DNA from: Bradyrhizobium algeriense
GTDB lineage: Bacteria; Pseudomonadota; Alphaproteobacteria; Rhizobiales; Xanthobacteraceae
Length of the DNA stretch: 64,000 nt
Assembly: GCF_003062295.1 (NCBI RefSeq)
Contig: NZ_PYCN01000001.1
Coordinates: forward strand, 206,001 to 270,000
Direction: 5' to 3'
Below the pieces are notes generated by a model. It did no database searches, was not told where the DNA came from, and saw only the letters and a list, made by a program, of their open reading frames with translations. This document shows positions 59,950 through 64,000 of this stretch, one piece after another; positions within the stretch are counted from its first letter, which is position 1; every line of letters begins with the position of its first letter. The position numbers were made by a program, and so were the translations under genes.

Positions 59950-61824
59950 TCAGCCACGAAACTTCTTCTTTTTGTTCTTTCCGAATGCGGGCTTTGCAGA
60001 CGTCCCATTTTCATGCTGCGGCTTTCCGGCATACGCCTGCTCGCCTCGATCCCGCCTCTTGGTATCGTAACGCGGTTTCTTGTCAAACCCCGCTCTGTCG
60101 GCGCCTTCAGCCTTCTTGCCGAAGTGCTTCGGCTTCGGCGCCGCCGCGTCGCGAACCGGCTCGCGCGATGGAGCTCCTGCGAGCGCCTCGATGCGGATGC
60201 TGTCTTCCTTGTCGGGACGGCGAATTTGCGCTGCGAAACGTTCGGCGCTGCGCGCGGAAATCTCGAACTCGGTGGTGGTATCGAGAATGCGGATGGCGCC
60301 GATGTCTTCCTTCTTGATGCCGCCGCGACGGCACAGCATCGGCAGCAGCCAGCGCGCTTCGGCATTCTTCCGGCGTCCGATCGCCGCGCTGAACCAGACA
60401 GAATCCTCCGCCATGCGATGGCGCGGCGATGATTTCGCAGGCTTCGACCCACGTCCAGCCTCGCGATCGACCCTCTCCCGCGCACGTTCCGCCCGCGATT
60501 TGACGCGATCCTCACCGGGACCGACGATGTCCTCGGGCGACGGAAGCCGCGAGCGATAGAGCCGCGCCAGCGCCGCGGCGATATCCTCCGCCGAGCGTTC
60601 GGCGAGCAGCGCCTGCGCGATCGCCAGATCCTCAGGCGTCGTCTCGGCGGCGAACAGATCGTCGCGCAGCATGCGCTCCTGATCGAGCTTGCGAATTTCA
60701 TCCGGCTGCGGCGCCAAACCCCAGGCGGCATCGATGCCGGCCAGATTGAGCAGCACCTCGGCGCGGCGCTTGCGTGCCGGCGGCACCAGCAAGACGCTGA
60801 CACCCTTGCGACCAGCGCGTCCGGTGCGGCCGGAGCGGTGCTGCATGACTTCCGGATCGTTCGGAATATCGGCGTGGATGACGAGATCGAGGTTCGGCAG
60901 ATCGATGCCGCGCGCCGCCACGTCGGTCGCGACGCAGACCCGGGCGCGGCCATCGCGCAGGGCCTGCAGCGCCAGCGTTCGCTCATTCTGGGTCAATTCG
61001 CCCGACAGCGCCACCACGGAGAAGCCGCGCTCCAGCAGCGTCGCCTGCAGATGCCGGACGGCATCGCGCGTGTTGCAGAACACCAGCGTGCCCGGCGATT
61101 CAAAAAACCGCAGGATGTTGACGACGGCATGCTCGACATCGCCGGAGGCAATCCGGATGGCGCGGTACTCGATGTCGGCATGGCCGCCTTCTTCGCCCGC
61201 GACTTCGACGCGAAAGGCCGATTGCTGATACTCTTTCGCCAGCGCGACGATGCCGCGCGGCAAGGTCGCCGAAAACAGCAGCGTGCGCCGGTCCTCCGGC
61301 GTGGCCTCAAGGATGAACTCCATGTCCTCGCGGAAGCCGAGATCGAGCATCTCGTCGGCCTCGTCGAGCACGATCGCCTTTAGTTCCGAAACGTCGAGCC
61401 GGCCGCGCCGCAAATGGTCGCATAGCCGCCCGGGCGTGCCGACCACGATGTGCGCGCCCGCGGCGAGCTCACGCTGCTCGCGGCGCGGGTCCATGCCGCC
61501 GACGCAGGAAACCACCCGCGCATCGGCATGCTGATAGAGCCAGGCAAGTTCGCGATGGACCTGAAGAGCCAACTCGCGGGTTGGCGCGACGATCAGCGCC
61601 AGCGGAGCCGCGGCCCGCTCGAACCGGTCGGCGCCATCCAGCAAATTCTTCGCGATCGCCAGGCCATAGGCGACCGTTTTGCCCGAACCGGTCTGCGCCG
61701 AAACCAGCAGGTCGCGGCTGGCCGCGTCGTCGGCCAGCACCGCGGTCTGGACCTGTGTAAGCCGATCGAAGTTGCGTTCCGCCAAAGCTCGGGCGAGCGG
61801 CGGATGGGTGGGCAATAATGTCAC
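59950..61824 (-). CDS. DEAD-box RNA helicase with DbpA-type RNA-binding domain
   Basis: A 624-residue RNA helicase. Motif I AQTGSGKT (43-50), Ia PTRELA, Ib TPGR, II DEAD, III SAT, and VI HRSGRTGRAGR are intact in two RecA-like domains (1-360). A helical spacer leads to a DbpA-like RNA-binding domain (about 468-545, GGIKKEDIGAIRILDTTTEF), and a basic, disordered tail (KPKHFGKKAEGADR ... KNKKKKFRG). It probably remodels structured RNA such as ribosome precursors. ATG at 61824 is monocistronic with 320 bp of upstream DNA. Confidence 0.92.
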   Translation of the reverse strand: MTLLPTHPPLARALAERNFDRLTQVQTAVLADDAASRDLLVSAQTGSGKTVAYGLAIAKNLLDGADRFERAAAPLALIVAPTRELALQVHRELAWLYQHADARVVSCVGGMDPRREQRELAAGAHIVVGTPGRLCDHLRRGRLDVSELKAIVLDEADEMLDLGFREDMEFILEATPEDRRTLLFSATLPRGIVALAKEYQQSAFRVEVAGEEGGHADIEYRAIRIASGDVEHAVVNILRFFESPGTLVFCNTRDAVRHLQATLLERGFSVVALSGELTQNERTLALQALRDGRARVCVATDVAARGIDLPNLDLVIHADIPNDPEVMQHRSGRTGRAGRKGVSVLLVPPARKRRAEVLLNLAGIDAAWGLAPQPDEIRKLDQERMLRDDLFAAETTPEDLAIAQALLAERSAEDIAAALARLYRSRLPSPEDIVGPGEDRVKSRAERARERVDREAGRGSKPAKSSPRHRMAEDSVWFSAAIGRRKNAEARWLLPMLCRRGGIKKEDIGAIRILDTTTEFEISARSAERFAAQIRRPDKEDSIRIEALAGAPSREPVRDAAAPKPKHFGKKAEGADRAGFDKKPRYDTKRRDRGEQAYAGKPQHENGTSAKPAFGKNKKKKFRG

Positions 61825-62144
61825 GAGATGTCAGACCTTAGGTTGGCTCTATCAGCCGGAAATGTTGAATACCGCCCCGAACCGAAAATGGCTCTAAGCT
61901 GCGCGTTTCACGAAGCGCAGCCGTACGGCCTGACCGATTTCACTGAGGTGGGGATGCTTTAGGCGAAAACCAGCCAATACGCCATCCATTCTTTGCAGGT
62001 CAGCCGATCACTTCTGTGGCGATTAACCTTTCGCGGTGCGTGCATCCCGACGCTGGGAATCCTGGAGCGATCGGCTAAACTGCGGTTTTGAGGCGTTTCG
62101 CCCGTGTTTTCAGATCATGCGTCGCTCAAAAGGGGCCGTATACC
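61825..62144. other. 320-bp divergent region without a gene
   Basis: It separates the helicase (minus) and the glycosylase-like gene (plus) and must hold both promoters. The only clear structure is a hairpin CTGCGC-GTTTCACGAA-GCGCAG at 61899-61920, in the helicase leader. No coding pattern is seen. Confidence 0.4.
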
Positions 62145-62864
62145 GTGATCGCGTTCAAGACCGTTCGTGCCCGGGCCGAGAAGCGCAAGGGCGGCCCCAA
62201 GGCGCTCGCCAGGCTGCTGCCGGCCAAGTCCGACCCGAAGGCGCTTGGCAAGCTCGGCGACGACCGGATTCTCGCGGAAATGACCAGGCGGGTGTTCTCG
62301 GCGGGGTTTGCCTGGAGCGTGATCGAGACCAAATGGCCGGGTTTTGAGAAGGCGTTTCTCGGCTTCAAGCCGGGGCCGCTGTCGCTGAAACCGGACGAGT
62401 TCTGGGACGACCTGCTGAAGGACACGCGCATCGTCCGCAACGGCGCCAAGATCATGTCGGTGCGCGCCAATGCAAGCTTCGTGAGGGACATCGCCAGGGA
62501 GTACGGCAGTTTCGGCAAGTTCCTCGCGAACTGGCCCTCGTCCGACGAGGCCGGCTTGCTGGAATTGCTGGCCAAGCGCGGCAGCCGGCTCGGCGGCAAT
62601 ACCGGGCAGATGATGCTGCGCTTCCTCGGCTGGGACGGTTTTGTCACGTCACGGGACGTCGTGCTGTGCCTGCGCGACGCCGGGCTCGACATCGCGGAGA
62701 CGGTGACCTCGAAGCGCGATCTCGCCAAGGTGCAGGCGCAGTTCAACGCATGGGCGGAGGAGACCGGGCTTTCCTACGTGCAGCTCTCGCGGATTTGTGC
62801 GCTATCGATCGGCGAAAATTATGCGGCGGAGAAGCTCGAGAGCATGATGGGCGGCGACGAATGA
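62145..62864 (+). CDS. DNA-3-methyladenine glycosylase I family protein (TagI-like)
   Basis: A 239-residue protein with a TagI-like helix-hairpin-helix DNA-repair fold. RRVFSAGFAWSVIETKWPGF and KAFLGF follow the family's base-binding region, and IVRNGAKIMSVRANASFVRD the next helices. The N-terminal zinc-binding Cys/His of E. coli Tag is not present, so it is a divergent branch. GTG at 62145 is chosen because AAGGGG lies 10-15 nt upstream; the frame is open from 62088. Function as alkyl-base glycosylase is likely but untested for this branch. Confidence 0.8.
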   Translation: MIAFKTVRARAEKRKGGPKALARLLPAKSDPKALGKLGDDRILAEMTRRVFSAGFAWSVIETKWPGFEKAFLGFKPGPLSLKPDEFWDDLLKDTRIVRNGAKIMSVRANASFVRDIAREYGSFGKFLANWPSSDEAGLLELLAKRGSRLGGNTGQMMLRFLGWDGFVTSRDVVLCLRDAGLDIAETVTSKRDLAKVQAQFNAWAEETGLSYVQLSRICALSIGENYAAEKLESMMGGDE

Positions 62865-62934
62865 TCCGCCTTCGCTCTTTGAGCTACGGCGCGACAAGCC
62901 CGCCCAATCCATGGGCTGAATTCGTCGGTTGGAA

Positions 62935-64000
62935 TCAGATGACGAAGAATCCATGCGTGCCGTCGCGGCGGAGTTGCTCGACAAGGCCGTATTCCCAGTC
63001 GAGATAGGCCTGCATCGCGCTTTCCTTGATATCGGTGCCCTCATAGGGACGGCGGTAGCGGTGTGACGGATCGGGCTTTGGGATCGCAAGCGGCGGGCCG
63101 ATCTCGAGCGTGCCGTCATAGCAGCCTTCGAGCACATAGGTTTCCCATCCCATCTGCGCGAGCCAGGACGCGGTCATATCGGCCCTGACACGCAAATTAT
63201 CGGTCAGCACGATGCGCGCGCCGCGCACAGGCGCAGCCATGTCGATCTCCTGCACCAATTGCCCGCCGGCATAATGGCGAAAGCCTGCGAGATGGCCGGC
63301 GGCGTATTCCTCTTCCGAGCGCACATCGAAACGATAGAGCGTACGATCGGCCTGCGCCTGCAGCGCCGCCATCTCCGCAAAGCCGATGTGCCGGACGCCG
63401 GCGCGATAGGCGACATCGCGCGCGCTGGCCTCACCGCCCGCGATGGTGCCGATCTCGCCGCGCCTGTTGGATCCATGTTCGAGATTCTGTTTGGCCAGCG
63501 TCCAGCCGATCGTTCCGTTGCGCAGCGCCCGCACCTTGTTGGTAACGCCGGCATTGATCAGCGACTGGGTGCCGATGATCGAGCGGGTGCGGCCAGCGCA
63601 ATTGACGATAATGGTGGTTTCGGAATCCGGCGCGGCGCGGCCGGCACGCAGCACCAGTTCGGCGCCCGGTACGCTGATCGAGCCCGGGATATTCATGGTC
63701 GCGTATTCGTCGAACCGGCGGACATCGAGGATTTGAATGTTGGCGCCATTCGCAATCAGGGCGCTGACTTCCTCGGCGGCCAGCGAAGGCGTGTGGCGGC
63801 GATGCTCCACCAGCTCGCCAAACGCCTTGGCATAGGAATTGACGTCCTGGAACAGCTCAAAGCCCGCCTGTTTCCAGCCCTGCAATCCGCCATCGAGTTG
63901 GCGGACGTTGCTGTAGCCCAGCGCCGTGAGCCGGTCTGCCGCGACGGCGACGAGGCCTTCGCCGTCATCATAGATAACGATCGGCACGTCCTTGCGCGGC
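62935..64000 (-). CDS. multi-domain rhodanese-related sulfurtransferase (5' end outside window)
   Basis: At least 354 residues are visible, continuing off the right edge. There are two or three rhodanese modules: one ending LDGGLQGWKQAG, a second with the active-site loop C-A-G-R-T-R in VNCAGRTRSIIG, and a third (about 200-290) with FDVRSEEEYAAGHLAG but no Cys in its loop. Such tandem proteins move sulfane sulfur or act as sensors. GTG at 63987 is not taken as the start because the coding pattern (PRKDVPIVIYDD) continues to the window end. It is convergent with the glycosylase gene. Confidence 0.85.
   Translation of the reverse strand, partial: PRKDVPIVIYDDGEGLVAVAADRLTALGYSNVRQLDGGLQGWKQAGFELFQDVNSYAKAFGELVEHRRHTPSLAAEEVSALIANGANIQILDVRRFDEYATMNIPGSISVPGAELVLRAGRAAPDSETTIIVNCAGRTRSIIGTQSLINAGVTNKVRALRNGTIGWTLAKQNLEHGSNRRGEIGTIAGGEASARDVAYRAGVRHIGFAEMAALQAQADRTLYRFDVRSEEEYAAGHLAGFRHYAGGQLVQEIDMAAPVRGARIVLTDNLRVRADMTASWLAQMGWETYVLEGCYDGTLEIGPPLAIPKPDPSHRYRRPYEGTDIKESAMQAYLDWEYGLVEQLRRDGTHGFFVI

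Overview
The window looks like chromosomal DNA of a Bradyrhizobium-type alphaproteobacterium (Nitrobacteraceae). This is inferred from the high GC, the dense set of uptake systems each paired with a catabolic gene, the alphaproteobacterial gene families (DUF1127, GlsB/YeaQ, PrtDE-type secretion, AtzG-like subunits), and at least six families of short palindromic intergenic repeats. No rRNA, tRNA, CRISPR array, insertion sequence, phage or plasmid-replication gene was seen.

Layout. 1-3.8 kb: acyl-CoA dehydrogenase (cut by the left edge), an SDR protein lacking its catalytic Tyr, an enoyl-CoA hydratase-like protein and a GNAT. 3.9-8.9 kb: a DUF1127 protein and a tricarballylate-type locus (LysR regulator, tcuA, exported esterase, tcuB). 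9-11 kb: small proteins, repeats and a DedA-family membrane protein. 11.2-17.2 kb: a TRAP transporter, the wreck of an IclR regulator, and a coupled Rieske/amidohydrolase/amidohydrolase operon. 17.3-18.9 kb: a CinA-type amidase and a VOC protein flanked by two 121-bp repeats in opposite orientation. 19-22 kb: a type I secretion ABC/HlyD pair. 23.2-32.4 kb: an oligopeptide-type ABC importer operon with an amidase and its AtzG-like small subunit embedded in it, plus a second solute-binding protein on the opposite strand.

32.6-40.8 kb is the most unusual block. It holds a CHASE2 adenylate/guanylate cyclase, a 1,499-residue protein with a FecR-like N-terminus, VCBS-type repeats and an RTX C-terminus, and, divergently, a LapG-like periplasmic cysteine peptidase. 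They are separated by an AT-rich 640-bp control region carrying tandem 11-bp repeats and hairpins. I infer a surface adhesin whose retention is set by proteolysis, with a cyclase rather than a LapD-like c-di-GMP receptor beside it.

41-43.3 kb: a quinohemoprotein alcohol dehydrogenase of the calcium type. 43.6-50.4 kb: a Liv-type ABC importer operon with an acyl-CoA ligase. 50.7-53 kb: an ABC-2-like exporter pair. 53-59.4 kb: an orphan Bug-type binding protein, two alpha/beta hydrolases, an exported metallo-hydrolase, an amidohydrolase and an M29 aminopeptidase. 59.4-64 kb: a TauE/SafE fragment, DUF1330, a DEAD-box RNA helicase, a TagI-like glycosylase and a multi-rhodanese protein cut by the right edge.

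Functional theme: uptake of organic acids, amides and aromatic-like compounds (TRAP, Opp/Dpp, Liv, Bug), each next to hydrolases or CoA-activating enzymes, with one surface-attachment module in the middle. All functions come from reading motifs and gene order by eye; no database search was run.
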